A stretch of DNA of 64,000 nt from Siccirubricoccus sp. G192. Its GTDB lineage: Bacteria > Pseudomonadota > Alphaproteobacteria > Acetobacterales > Acetobacteraceae. Under the pieces are notes generated by a model that did not search any database, was not told the DNA's origin, and saw only the letters and a program-made list of their open reading frames with translations. This document shows, piece after piece, positions 18,167 to 26,143 of this stretch (position 1 is its first letter; each line of letters begins with the position of its first letter). The stretch covers positions 2,453,501 through 2,517,500 of the forward strand of contig NZ_JAHREN010000001.1 in assembly GCF_019084075.1 (NCBI RefSeq). Direction: 5' to 3'. Position numbers and translations under genes: made by a program.

Positions 18167-19531
18167 CTAGCTTCCCGCCTGGCCCGCCACGAAGGTGGCC
18201 GAGAGGCGTGGCGGGCTGCCATGGACGACATGGAGGAAGCGCCCGTCCTCCAGGACCTCGCCGCAGCCGCGGCGGGAGGTGCAGAGCCGGTCCCCTTCCA
18301 CCCACCAGCGCAGTTCCGCGATGCGCCGTTGCGGGCGATTCAGGTCGAGGTGGTACAGCCTGCCGCCACGGTCCCAGAAGGCGTAGACATTGACCCGGGG
18401 GAACCATTCGGTGGCCCGCAGCCGCCGCCCCGTGAAAGCCTCCCTGATCTCCTCGCCGGTGAGATGGCGGCCGCGCGGGATGATGAGGGGCTGGTCCTTC
18501 GCCAAGGCCTGCATGATCTGCTCGGCGGGCCAGCCGGTGGCGCAGGCATAGGCCACTTCCATGCCGCGGCTCGATGTGTGGTGGAAACTCGGCCCGCCGC
18601 CAAGCTCGCGTCTTTCGTAGCCGGTGATCTCCGCCACATCGACATGCATACCCGCGCGCCGCGCCGCGGCCACCCAGCGCGCCCAGGCGGAAGCCGGCAC
18701 CTTGCGGTCGCGGTGGTCGCCTATCACGAAGATCGGCGTGTCGAGGCGCCTGGCCGGGATGGCGCGCATCGGGTCGGCGAGATCGCCGCGCAGGGCATAG
18801 CTGTCCGCACCCACCCCGCCCGGTGTCGAACGGTAGTACTCGGCCAGGTCGAGCGGCGCCGAGGCCATCACCGCGCAGCGGATGTCAGTGCGCAGCGCCA
18901 GGAGATTGGCGAGGATGGTTCCACCGGAGGAAAAGCCGAAGAGCGTGAAGTCCTGCAAGCCATAGCGTTGCCGGAGCTGCGTCAGGGCGCCGTTCAACAG
19001 CTCGACCTCATCCTCGCTCTGCCTGTCCTCCGCATGGTCGCCGGAGGAGCCGTGCATACCCGGGCGTGCCAGGTTGATGACCGGCAGCCCCTGCATGGCG
19101 CCGCTCAACGCCTCCACGCCGTAGCGCCGCGTTTCCGGCGACAACTGGTAATACTCGCTCACCTGGTCGACATAGAGCCTGCCCGCCGCGTAACGGTAGG
19201 AAACGCCGCCGGGATCGCCGGGGATATAGACCAGCGCCGTCCTCGCTGGCCGGTCCACGCCCGCGGCCGCGTAGCGGATGCATTCCTGCCGCCTGCCGGT
19301 ATCGACCCAGAGCCCGTCCGGCAGGGCGCGGCACCCCGGCTCGGTGGCGGTTGCGCCGCTGATAAGCCCGGCGCGGGTGAAGGTATCGGCCGAGAAGCCT
19401 GGCGGCGCCGTTGCCGGCGGGGCGGGGCCACCCTGCTCCACCGCGCAGCCCGCGGCCGCCAGGGGCAGCAGCAGCGCCGCGGCCAGGCGCGGCAGGCGGA
19501 GTGACGGCAGGTAGGACGGGGGATGTGCCAC
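18167..19531 (-). CDS. alpha/beta-hydrolase fold lipoprotein of unknown function
   Basis: The 454-residue product has a lipoprotein signal (LPRLAAALLLPLAAAGC) and a hydrolase-like core with the nucleophile elbow GFSSGG and an upstream PVINLARPGMHGSS strand-loop reminiscent of the oxyanion region. Asp (IFVIGDHRDRKVP) and several His residues could complete a triad. A C-terminal region of about 130 residues (TGEEIREAFTGRRLRATEWF, then WWVEGDRLC) resembles no family I recognise with certainty. The GTG at 19531 is chosen because it places the signal peptide at the N-terminus; an upstream ATG at 19726 would bury it. It is likely exported and membrane-tethered. It is divergent from the LuxR fusion gene. 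Confidence 0.65.
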   Translation of the reverse strand: MAHPPSYLPSLRLPRLAAALLLPLAAAGCAVEQGGPAPPATAPPGFSADTFTRAGLISGATATEPGCRALPDGLWVDTGRRQECIRYAAAGVDRPARTALVYIPGDPGGVSYRYAAGRLYVDQVSEYYQLSPETRRYGVEALSGAMQGLPVINLARPGMHGSSGDHAEDRQSEDEVELLNGALTQLRQRYGLQDFTLFGFSSGGTILANLLALRTDIRCAVMASAPLDLAEYYRSTPGGVGADSYALRGDLADPMRAIPARRLDTPIFVIGDHRDRKVPASAWARWVAAARRAGMHVDVAEITGYERRELGGGPSFHHTSSRGMEVAYACATGWPAEQIMQALAKDQPLIIPRGRHLTGEEIREAFTGRRLRATEWFPRVNVYAFWDRGGRLYHLDLNRPQRRIAELRWWVEGDRLCTSRRGCGEVLEDGRFLHVVHGSPPRLSATFVAGQAGS

Positions 19532-19782
19532 GGGGCAGCGTCCTGAAGCTCTGTGCGGCCAGAGAATGATGTGGTGTGCGATCCTGCCGCGGGCCAGCGC
19601 TGTGACCACCAGAGTGGCATCACGCTCACGTGGTCCGGGCGGCATCCCTGGGATAGCGGGCCGACGCGGCTGTAAGTCGGCGCCATGTCGCACAAAATGA
19701 TGATGGTGCAACCGCACGAAAGCCACGGCGGTTGGATATCGTTAAAGTGAAGATCGCGAGGATGCGCCCAGGAGGACTCACC

Positions 19783-21375
19783 ATGGCCCGGCCTGAAACG
19801 CATTATGCCCGGAGTGGTGGGGTCCATGTAGCGTACCAGGTCCATGGCAGCGGCACGACGGACCTCGTCTACATACCCGGCATCATTTCAAATCTTGATG
19901 TGCAGTGGGAGGAACCAGGCTTCGCCCGCCTGCTGGGCCGGCTCGGTGCCTTCTCTCGCCTGGTCCTGTTCGACAAGCGCGGCACCGGGCTTTCCGATCC
20001 GGTTGCGGAAGCGCCCTCGCTGGAGACGCGCATGGACGACGTGCGCGCGGTGATGGATGCCGCCGGCATGCAGCAGGCTTTCCTTCTCGGCACCTCCGAG
20101 GGCGGGCCGCTGTCCATGCTTTTTGCGGCGGCCTATCCGGAACGCACCCGTGGCCTGATCCTGTATGGCACCTATGCGTGCTTCCACACCGCCGTGCTGC
20201 TTCCTGAGCAGTTGGAGGATTTCATCCGCCGGATCGAGGCCGGATGGGGCAGCGGCGCCTCGCTGCAATATTTCGCGCCGGGCCGGGCCAATGACCTGGC
20301 GTTCCGCGAATGGTGGGCGCGCTTCGAAAGCCTCGGCGCCAGCCCCGATACGATGGTCCGCCTGGCGCGCATGTGTGCCCCGGTCGATCTCCGCCATCTG
20401 CTGCCAGCGATCGGCGTGCCGACGCTCGTGCTCCACCGCGCCGGCGACGTGCGGGTGAAGGTGGCGGCGGGGCGGGAACTGGCAGCCTGCATCCCTGGCG
20501 CGCGCTATGCCGAATTGCCGGGCACCGATCACCCGCTCTTCACCGGCGATCTGGATGCGGCGGTGGACGAGATCGAGGAGTTCATCACCGGCCTCCGCCC
20601 TGCACCCAGCGTCACGCTGGGCCGCGTCCTGGCCACCGTGCTCGCGGCCGAGGTCGCGGATGCGGAGCGGGTTGCGGGCGCGCTCGGCGATGATGGCTGG
20701 CACGAGCGCATGGAGCGCTGGCGCTCATTGACGGCGGCGGCGGTGGCCAGGTTCCAGGGCCGCCCCTTGGGGTTGATGCGCGCGGATGGCGCCTGGCTCG
20801 CGGGTTTCGACGGCCCGGCACGTGCGGTGCGCTGCGGAATGGCGCTGCGCCAGGCAGCCGAAGCGGCGTTGGATGGCTGCATGCTTCGCTGCGGCGTCCA
20901 TACCGGCGAGATCACCCCGCCCAAGGGGAACGAAGATCTTGGCGGCCTGGCGGTGAACCTGGCCTTGCATATCGCCGCGCTGGCCCGGCCGGGAGAAGTG
21001 CTGGTGACCGGCACGGTGCGCGACCTCGCCGCCGGCTCCGGCCTGCGCTTCCGGGAGCGCGAGCAGCGCCTGGCGCTGCCGCGCGAGGCCGGCGGGACGC
21101 AGCTTCGGCTATTCGCCCTGGCCGGCGACGACCGACAGACGGCACCAGCGGAAGCCCATGCCCACCCGCTCTCCGCCAGGCTGTCCAGCCTCTCGGCGCG
21201 CGAGCGGGAGATCCTGCGGCTGGTCGCACGCGGCCTCAGCAATTCGGCGATCGCCGCGGACCGCGCCTTGTCCGAGCACACGGTGAAGCGGCATGTCGCC
21301 AATATCCTGACCAAGCTCGGCCTACCGACCCGCGCGGCGGCGGCGGCCCTGGCGGCGCGCGCCGACATCATCTGA
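19783..21375 (+). CDS. three-domain regulator: alpha/beta hydrolase, degenerate adenylate cyclase, LuxR-type DNA-binding
   Basis: The 530-residue product has three parts. Residues 1-270 are an alpha/beta hydrolase (YIPGIISNLDVQWEEP, LFDKRGTGLSDP, nucleophile elbow GTSEGG with Ser105, TDHPLF for the His). Residues about 285-445 match the class III cyclase layout (VLAAEVADAERVAGALGD, GVHTGEI, DLGGLAVNLALHIA), but the first metal Asp is Glu and the transition-state Arg position appears to be His, so activity is doubtful. Residues about 463-528 are a LuxR helix-turn-helix (LSAREREILRLVARGLSNSA, HTVKRHVANILTKLG). The ATG at 19783 follows AGGAGGA. It is probably a cytoplasmic ligand-sensing transcription factor. 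Confidence 0.82.
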   Translation: MARPETHYARSGGVHVAYQVHGSGTTDLVYIPGIISNLDVQWEEPGFARLLGRLGAFSRLVLFDKRGTGLSDPVAEAPSLETRMDDVRAVMDAAGMQQAFLLGTSEGGPLSMLFAAAYPERTRGLILYGTYACFHTAVLLPEQLEDFIRRIEAGWGSGASLQYFAPGRANDLAFREWWARFESLGASPDTMVRLARMCAPVDLRHLLPAIGVPTLVLHRAGDVRVKVAAGRELAACIPGARYAELPGTDHPLFTGDLDAAVDEIEEFITGLRPAPSVTLGRVLATVLAAEVADAERVAGALGDDGWHERMERWRSLTAAAVARFQGRPLGLMRADGAWLAGFDGPARAVRCGMALRQAAEAALDGCMLRCGVHTGEITPPKGNEDLGGLAVNLALHIAALARPGEVLVTGTVRDLAAGSGLRFREREQRLALPREAGGTQLRLFALAGDDRQTAPAEAHAHPLSARLSSLSAREREILRLVARGLSNSAIAADRALSEHTVKRHVANILTKLGLPTRAAAAALAARADII

Positions 21376-21527
21376 CGCCCCGCGCGGAACCGCCGATTGC
21401 GGCCCGTCTCAGCCGGTCCTGACCCGATCGGGCCATGCATGTTCCGCGAAGAACGGGGGAAGCGGCCCTGCGTGACGGGGTGCAGGCTGCACTTTGCGAA
21501 CAGCGCTTCGCAAGGGAGGACGCTACA

Positions 21528-21905
21528 ATGCGGAAGATCCTCATCATCGGCGCAGCCGGATTGGCCGCAACGCTCGCGGCCGGGACCGTGCAGGCGCAAC
21601 GCGCCAATGACTTCGGTTATCTGGCACCCGATGTCGGCAATGTGGTCGGCGGCGGCAGCGCCACGATCTCGGGTGGTGGCGAGGACATGGTCATCACCTA
21701 TGGCAGCGGCGGAGCCGGCGGCGGCGGCGGCCGCCCGGCGCAGCCGGGCTGGTTCGCCCAAATCATCGGCAATCACGGCGACGGGCCGGAGCTCGGGCAT
21801 GTCGGACCGCCACCCGCCGGGAGCGGCCGGGAAGCCTGGCTGACAGGCGGCGGCGACGACAATCTTCAGGTGGTATATTCCAACCCCGCCACGTCGCGGC
21901 GGTGA
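21528..21905 (+). CDS. small secreted Gly-rich protein of unknown function
   Basis: The 125-residue product has a classical signal peptide (MRKILIIGAAGLAATLAAG, cleavage after VQAQ) and a mature part rich in Gly, with a GSGGAGGGGGRP linker and the end segment DDNLQVVYSNPATSRR. The ATG at 21528 has GGGAGGA upstream at good spacing. No family is recognised. A strong hairpin terminator follows directly. Confidence 0.6.
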   Translation: MRKILIIGAAGLAATLAAGTVQAQRANDFGYLAPDVGNVVGGGSATISGGGEDMVITYGSGGAGGGGGRPAQPGWFAQIIGNHGDGPELGHVGPPPAGSGREAWLTGGGDDNLQVVYSNPATSRR

Positions 21906-21912
21906 CGGCTTC

Positions 21913-21944
21913 CTGCCCCTGGCCTTGCTGAAGGCCAGGGGCAG
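21913..21944 (+). terminator. perfect 14-bp hairpin after the Gly-rich secreted protein gene
   Basis: CTGCCCCTGGCCTT pairs perfectly with AAGGCCAGGGGCAG around the loop GCTG. It starts eight bases after the stop codon. There is no T-run, as is common for terminators in very GC-rich genomes. Confidence 0.65.
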
Positions 21945-22137
21945 TCAGGGTGCCAGGCTTCGCCTCCTGGATTGCCATTACCGGCTAATTCCGCGTTACG
22001 CCGTTCCCGCCGCAAACCTGCGGGCCGGGGCGCCCTGCATGCAAATTGCGACATTCGGCATCCGCCGCCGGGTCGTGCGGTGCCCGGCGATCCGCGCTAG
22101 GCTGGCCGGACAACAAGATTCCTCTGGAGGATATGCC

Positions 22138-23128
22138 TTGCTCCGCCGTCGCAGCCTGATCGCCGCCCCGCTTGCCACTGCCTTGCCCATGGCCGCCCTG
22201 TCCCGCCCCGCTTTGGCCCAGACCTCCTGGCCGGACCGGCCGCTCCGCATCGTGGTCGGCTATCCGCCAGGAGGCTCGCTGGATGTGCTGACGCGGGTGC
22301 TGGCGGAACAGCTCGCGCAGCGCCTCGGCCAGCCCGTGGTGGTGGAGAACCGGCCGGGTGCCGGCGGCAATATCGGCGCCGACGTGGTCGCCAAGGCGAC
22401 GCCCGACGGCTACACCATCGCCTGTGCCGGCATCGGCATCTGGGTGATCAACCAGCACCTCTATCCCAGCATGCCCTTCGAGGCGCAGCGGGACCTGCTG
22501 CCGCTCTCGATGACCTGGGAATTCCCGAATGTCGCCGTCGTGCCGGCGCAGCATGTCCCGGCGCGCAACGTGCAGGAATTCGTCGCCTGGGCGAAGCAGC
22601 GGCGCGACGGCATCAGCTACGGCTCCCCCCGGCGTCGGCACCACGCCGCATCTCTCGGCGGCGCTGTTCATGGAGCGCACCGGGGTCAATGGCGTGCATG
22701 TCCCCTTCCGCGGCGCCGCCCAGACCATCCCGGCGATGCTCTCGGGCGATGTGCAATTCGCGCTCGACAACCTCGCCTCCTATGTCCCGGTGATCCAGGA
22801 AGGACGGATGCGCGCGCTGGCGGTGACCAGTGCCGAGCGCTGGCCGACCCTGCCGGACGTGCCCACCATGAAGGAGGCGGGGCTGGATGACTTCGTCGTC
22901 GCCTCCTGGACCAATTTCGCCGTGCCCGCCGCCACGCCGCGGCCGATCGTGGACCGGCTGAGCACGGAGATCCGCCGCGTCACCTCCGACCCGGCGCTGC
23001 GGCAGCGGGCGCAGGGCATGGGCGCCAAGCTCCTCGGCTCCACGCCGGAGGAGGCGCTGGCCTATGTGCGGTCCGAACTGCCGAAATGGCAGGAGATGGT
23101 GCGGATTTCCGGCGCCCGGATGGATTAG
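22138..23128 (+). CDS. Bug/TctC family periplasmic solute-binding protein, frameshifted
   Basis: This is a tripartite tricarboxylate transporter receptor-like protein. Motifs include the signal peptide LLRRRSLIAAPLATALPMAA, then WPDRPLRIVVGYPPGGSLD, QPVVVENRPGAGGNIGA, DGYT, HVPFRGAAQTIPAMLSGDVQ and LPDVPTMKEAGL. The TTG at 22138 follows CTGGAGGA. The frame breaks at a six-base C run (22625-22630); one C fewer reads SYGSPGVGTTPHLSAALFM. The corrected length is 329 residues. No tctA/tctB permease gene adjoins it, as is usual for this expanded family of orphan receptors. The ligand is unknown. Confidence 0.85.
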
Positions 23129-23155
23129 GCCGGCAGATCGCGCACCGGCCTCAGC

Positions 23156-23205
23156 GGCTTCCGTTCAGGCCTGGACGGAAGCCACTCCCGGGTGATCTCC
23201 GGGAG
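23156..23205. terminator. two adjacent hairpins between convergent genes
   Basis: GGCTTCCGT pairs with ACGGAAGCC (23156-23183) and CTCCCGG pairs with CCGGGAG (23185-23205). They lie between the Bug receptor gene and the opposite-strand small protein gene and could stop transcription from both sides. No T-run is present. Confidence 0.5.
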
Positions 23206-23261
23206 GGCGCTTCACGCGGGCGCCCGGAGGCTGGCGTATTCAGGCCAAACCGCGATCCGGC

Positions 23262-23474
23262 CTAGCTTTTGGTCTTCGGGTCGTGGGTATGGTGCCGGTC
23301 CCGCTCGCCGCCGCCGCCGGAGACGCGGGCTTGGTCGGGGTTGGTGGGCTCGCCCGGATCAGGGGCTTGGTCGTCCCGCACCCGGTGGGCGCTGCCATGG
23401 GCGCCGCCCTGGTGGCTGCTGCCGGGGCCACCCTTGTGGCGGCCCACCTCATGCTCGCCGCGCTGCTGCTTCAT
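23262..23474 (-). CDS. small hydrophilic disordered protein
   Basis: The 70-residue protein is rich in His, Gly, Asp and Arg (KGGPGSSHQGGAHGSAHRVR, ending DRHHTHDPKTKS), with no hydrophobic core and no recognised family. It lies four bases downstream of another small protein on the same strand and is probably cotranscribed with it. The convergent end is separated from the Bug gene by hairpins. Existence as a gene is plausible but not certain. Confidence 0.45.
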   Translation of the reverse strand: MKQQRGEHEVGRHKGGPGSSHQGGAHGSAHRVRDDQAPDPGEPTNPDQARVSGGGGERDRHHTHDPKTKS

Positions 23475-23478
23475 GGGA

Positions 23479-23679
23479 TCACCGGTCCTGCTGATAGCCC
23501 TGGTTATGCGTGTTCTGCCAGGTATTGCCCTGCCGGCCCTGCTGCTCGGTCTTGCGGTTCTTCGATTCGATGTTCTCCTTGGCCTGGTCGGGCGGCAGCC
23601 GGCCCTCGGCGGTGCCGGCATCGCCCTGGGGGCTGCGGTTCGCGGGCGGGACAGGCGGGGGATGGGCTTTTCCGGTCAT
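23479..23679 (-). CDS. small hydrophilic protein ending NQGYQQDR
   Basis: The 66-residue protein starts MTGKAHPPPVPPANRSPQGD and ends GRQGNTWQNTHNQGYQQDR. From memory, small proteins with the PPPVPPANRSP start and QGRQGN...NQGYQQDR end recur in alphaproteobacteria such as Methylobacterium relatives; no function is known. Composition (no Cys, Asn/Gln-rich) suggests an unstructured, possibly stress-related protein. It is followed after four bases by another small gene. Confidence 0.6.
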   Translation of the reverse strand: MTGKAHPPPVPPANRSPQGDAGTAEGRLPPDQAKENIESKNRKTEQQGRQGNTWQNTHNQGYQQDR

Positions 23680-23820
23680 CAGGGGGGGTCCCTTCTCCAT
23701 CCTTGGGGTGACAGGACAACGCCCGGCCTCGCGCGGGCGTTCCTGCCGGTGCCGCTTCCCAGCCCGGCTTGCCCGGTTCCAGCCGGCCGGGGTCTGGTCC
23801 CTGTCGAGCCGGCGATTCAC

Positions 23821-23844
23821 GCCCTGGGTGTTTCCACCCAGGGC
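23821..23844. promoter_or_regulatory. perfect 10-bp hairpin upstream of the phosphatase gene
   Basis: GCCCTGGGTG pairs with CACCCAGGGC around the loop TTTC, 24 bases before the phosphatase ATG. It may be a terminator for upstream transcripts or a 5' untranslated structure. Confidence 0.45.
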
Positions 23845-23867
23845 GATCGCAGGCTAGACGGCGCCCG

Positions 23868-24527
23868 ATGCCCGAACCCTCACCCCCGCCCCGCCGCGCC
23901 GCCTGGCTGAACAGCCTCTTCGTGGACCATGCCCTGCTGCGGCTGCCCTGGCGCAATTGGGGGGTGGTCGAGAGCGGCCGGCTCTACCGCTCCAACCACC
24001 CGCTGCCCTGGCAATTGCGCCAGGCGGCGGCGCGTTTCGGGCTGCGCACCGTCATCAACCTGCGTGGCCAGCGGCTGGAATGCGGCTCCGACCGGCTGGG
24101 CCGGGCGACGGCGGCGGAACTCGGCCTGGCGCATATCGACGCGCCCTTCGAGAGCCGCGGGGCGCCGCACCGGGACCGCATCCTGCGCCTGGCCGAGATC
24201 TACCGGCACATGGCCGAGCCGGCGCTGATTCATTGCAAATCCGGCGCCGATCGCACCGGGCTTGCCGCCGGGATCTGGCTGCTGCTGCAGGGCCACCCGC
24301 CGGAGGCGGCGCTGGACCAGCTTTCGCTGCGCTTCGGGCATCTTCGCCAGAGCCGCACCGGCATCCTCGACGCCTTCTTCGCCCTTTATGCGGAGGCGCT
24401 GCGGCAGCGGCCCAAGCCCTTCCTCGACTGGCTGCGCGAGGATTACGACGAGGAGGCGCTGCGGCGGAACTTCCAGTCCCGCGCCTGGGCGGACCGGCTG
24501 ATGGACGGCATCCTGCGCCGCGAATAG
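23868..24527 (+). CDS. protein tyrosine/dual-specificity phosphatase family protein
   Basis: The 219-residue product carries the P-loop HCKSGADRTG (His122, Cys123, Arg129) of cysteine-dependent tyrosine phosphatases, preceded by LRTVINLRGQR and GLAHIDAPFESRGAP, typical of the bacterial DSP-like group. It probably dephosphorylates a protein or phosphoinositide-like substrate in the cytoplasm. The ATG at 23868 begins a Pro-rich N-terminus. It is followed directly by a family A two-hairpin repeat whose first bases include the TAG stop. Confidence 0.82.
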   Translation: MPEPSPPPRRAAWLNSLFVDHALLRLPWRNWGVVESGRLYRSNHPLPWQLRQAAARFGLRTVINLRGQRLECGSDRLGRATAAELGLAHIDAPFESRGAPHRDRILRLAEIYRHMAEPALIHCKSGADRTGLAAGIWLLLQGHPPEAALDQLSLRFGHLRQSRTGILDAFFALYAEALRQRPKPFLDWLREDYDEEALRRNFQSRAWADRLMDGILRRE

Positions 24528-24628
24528 AGCAGATCGCCGCAGGGCGGAACCGCCCGAAGGCGTGAATCTGCTCACCAAACAACAGGCTACAGCGGCGTGC
24601 CGAACCATCAATTCGGCACGCCGCTGTA
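24527..24628. repeat. two-hairpin intergenic repeat, family A, copy 2
   Basis: Hairpin 1 (24527-24573) has the outer stem GAGCAGAT/ATCTGCTC. Hairpin 2 (24588-24628) has a perfect 17-bp stem around the same CCATCAA loop as copy 1. Compared with copy 1, a G-C pair in each stem is replaced by an A-T pair on both arms, so pairing is kept while sequence changes. Like copy 1, it starts within the TAG stop of the upstream gene and lies between convergent genes. Confidence 0.85.
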
Positions 24629-24637
24629 ATACCGGCG

Positions 24638-25741
24638 TCAGCCCAGCAGCCCGAAGCGCAGGCCCAGCCGGTGGATCGGGCCGACCAGCAGGTTGCACAG
24701 CACCGTCCGCGTGAGGTGGAAGCCCAGCACCAGCGGCACCGCCAGTTCCAGCGCCTTGGCGGTCAGCGCCATCTCCGGCATGCCGCCCGGCGCCAGGCCG
24801 AGGATCAGCGCGGCGACGGGCAGGCCCGTGGCCAGCGCCACCGGCACCGCGATGAGGCTCAGCAGCACCGACAGCACGGCGGCCGAGATCGTGGAGGCGA
24901 GCACCAGCCGGTGCGAGGCCAGGAGGAAGCTCCGCGTCAGCCTGGTGCCGAGCGTCGCGCCCATCGCCACCTGCGCCGCGTCCACCAGCGCCACCGGCAC
25001 GCCGGAGGGCAGGGTGCCGCTGGCCGCCAGCGCGATGGCGAAGCCGCAGGGGCCGAGCATCCAGGGATTGGCGAGGCCCAGCCGTTGCAGCGGCCAGGCG
25101 ACCAGCAACCCGCCGGCGGCCATGGCGGCCAGGCCCGGCAGCCAGAAGGCCTCCTGCATCGCGCCGAAGGCGCCGAAACTGCCATGCGGCGCCAGCCAGC
25201 CGAGCAGCGGCGGGAAGGTCAGCACCACCACCAGCACCCGGAGCGTCTGCGCCAATGTCACCGTGGCGACCGAGGCCCCCGCCTCCTGCGCCAGCACCGC
25301 CATCACCACGATGCCGCCGGGCACGGCGCAGAAGAAGCCGGTCTGCCGGTCCGTCCCGGCCAGGCGGGTGAAGAGCCGCGCCACCACCAGCCCGCTGCCG
25401 ATGGCGACCAGCCCGCCCAGCAGCAGGACCGGCAGCGCCCCCGTCACCGCCGCCAGCACCGGACCGGAAAAGGTGCTGCCGAGCGCCAGGCCGAGGAAGA
25501 CCAGCCCTGCCGGCCGCAGCCAGCCCGGCACCGCCACCGGCAGGTGCCAGGCCAGCGCCGCGGTGCCGAGCATCGCCCCGATCATCCAGGCCAGCGGCAC
25601 ATGCAGCAGATGCAGCCCCGCGCCGGCCAGGGTCGCGACCAGGACGGTGCGCAACTGGATGCGGTTCGGGGCCAGGGCAGGGAGAAGGGGCGGGAGCGGC
25701 GGCAAGGGCCGGACCTTCGCGCCCTCCGGCGATGGCGTCAA
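24638..25741 (-). CDS. AbrB family transporter (ammonia monooxygenase-like membrane protein)
   Basis: The 367-residue membrane protein has about ten hydrophobic helices arranged as two similar halves, each with an LAWMIGAMLGTAAL- or NPWMLGPCGFAIAL-type motif, the signature of the AbrB duplication domain (YP_family permease). LAPGGMPEMALTAKALEL is also conserved in the family. Members are proposed membrane transporters and some are annotated as ammonia monooxygenase; no oxygenase activity is implied. The ATG at 25741 is the first in frame. The substrate is unknown. Confidence 0.85.
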   Translation of the reverse strand: MTPSPEGAKVRPLPPLPPLLPALAPNRIQLRTVLVATLAGAGLHLLHVPLAWMIGAMLGTAALAWHLPVAVPGWLRPAGLVFLGLALGSTFSGPVLAAVTGALPVLLLGGLVAIGSGLVVARLFTRLAGTDRQTGFFCAVPGGIVVMAVLAQEAGASVATVTLAQTLRVLVVVLTFPPLLGWLAPHGSFGAFGAMQEAFWLPGLAAMAAGGLLVAWPLQRLGLANPWMLGPCGFAIALAASGTLPSGVPVALVDAAQVAMGATLGTRLTRSFLLASHRLVLASTISAAVLSVLLSLIAVPVALATGLPVAALILGLAPGGMPEMALTAKALELAVPLVLGFHLTRTVLCNLLVGPIHRLGLRFGLLG

Positions 25742-25798
25742 ACCGCAAACGGCTTACGGATTCTTAACCTCTGTCGCGCCACATGGGACGCGATTGCC

Positions 25799-26143
25799 AT
25801 GCCTGACATACCGCAGACCTCCCTGCTCCACCTGCCTGGAGCGCCGCATGCCGCGGCACCCGGCCGTGCCCCTGCGCCTCCGGGCGAGGCGGTGGCGATT
25901 CCGGCATCCGCCCCCGCCTTGCCGAATCCGGCGCTGCGGCTCGACCCTGGGCTCGGCATCGTGGTCCTCGAATTCCGCAGCGCGCATGGGCCGGCCGCCG
26001 AGACCATCCCGACCCGGCGCGAGCTCGATGCCTATCGCAGCGCCGCCCGCACCGCTGCGCCGCCCGGCCAGGCTCAGGCGAGCAACCCCGCGAGCCAAGA
26101 GGTCGGCGCCGTGGAGCCGCTGCTCGCCGCGGCCACCACGTAG
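25799..26143 (+). CDS. FlaG-like flagellar-locus protein
   Basis: The 114-residue protein has a disordered Pro/Ala-rich N-terminus and a C-terminal half reading LRLDPGLGIVVLEFRSAHG, then ETIPTRRELDAYRSA. The pattern (acidic start, VV-L-F-D/S, IP-x-R-E-L) resembles FlaG proteins, which affect flagellar filament length. The last 70 bases overlap the 3' end of the opposite-strand DUF1217 gene. Position at the edge of the flagellar cluster supports the call, but similarity is short. Confidence 0.55.
   Translation: MPDIPQTSLLHLPGAPHAAAPGRAPAPPGEAVAIPASAPALPNPALRLDPGLGIVVLEFRSAHGPAAETIPTRRELDAYRSAARTAAPPGQAQASNPASQEVGAVEPLLAAATT

Noticed and set aside
20529..21800. 423-residue minus-strand frame opposite the LuxR fusion
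   Set aside because: The translation is Ser/Arg/Pro low-complexity with no domain, and the plus strand has three recognisable domains.
25760..25798. Sigma-54 site before the FlaG-like gene (TGGGACG...TTGC)
   Set aside because: The spacing is one base too short and the -12 element touches the start codon.
24671..26143. 490-residue plus-strand open frame across the AbrB-type gene
   Set aside because: The translation is a His/Gln/Arg-rich shadow of the membrane protein gene. Only its last 115 codons (from 25799) are plausible as a FlaG-like gene.
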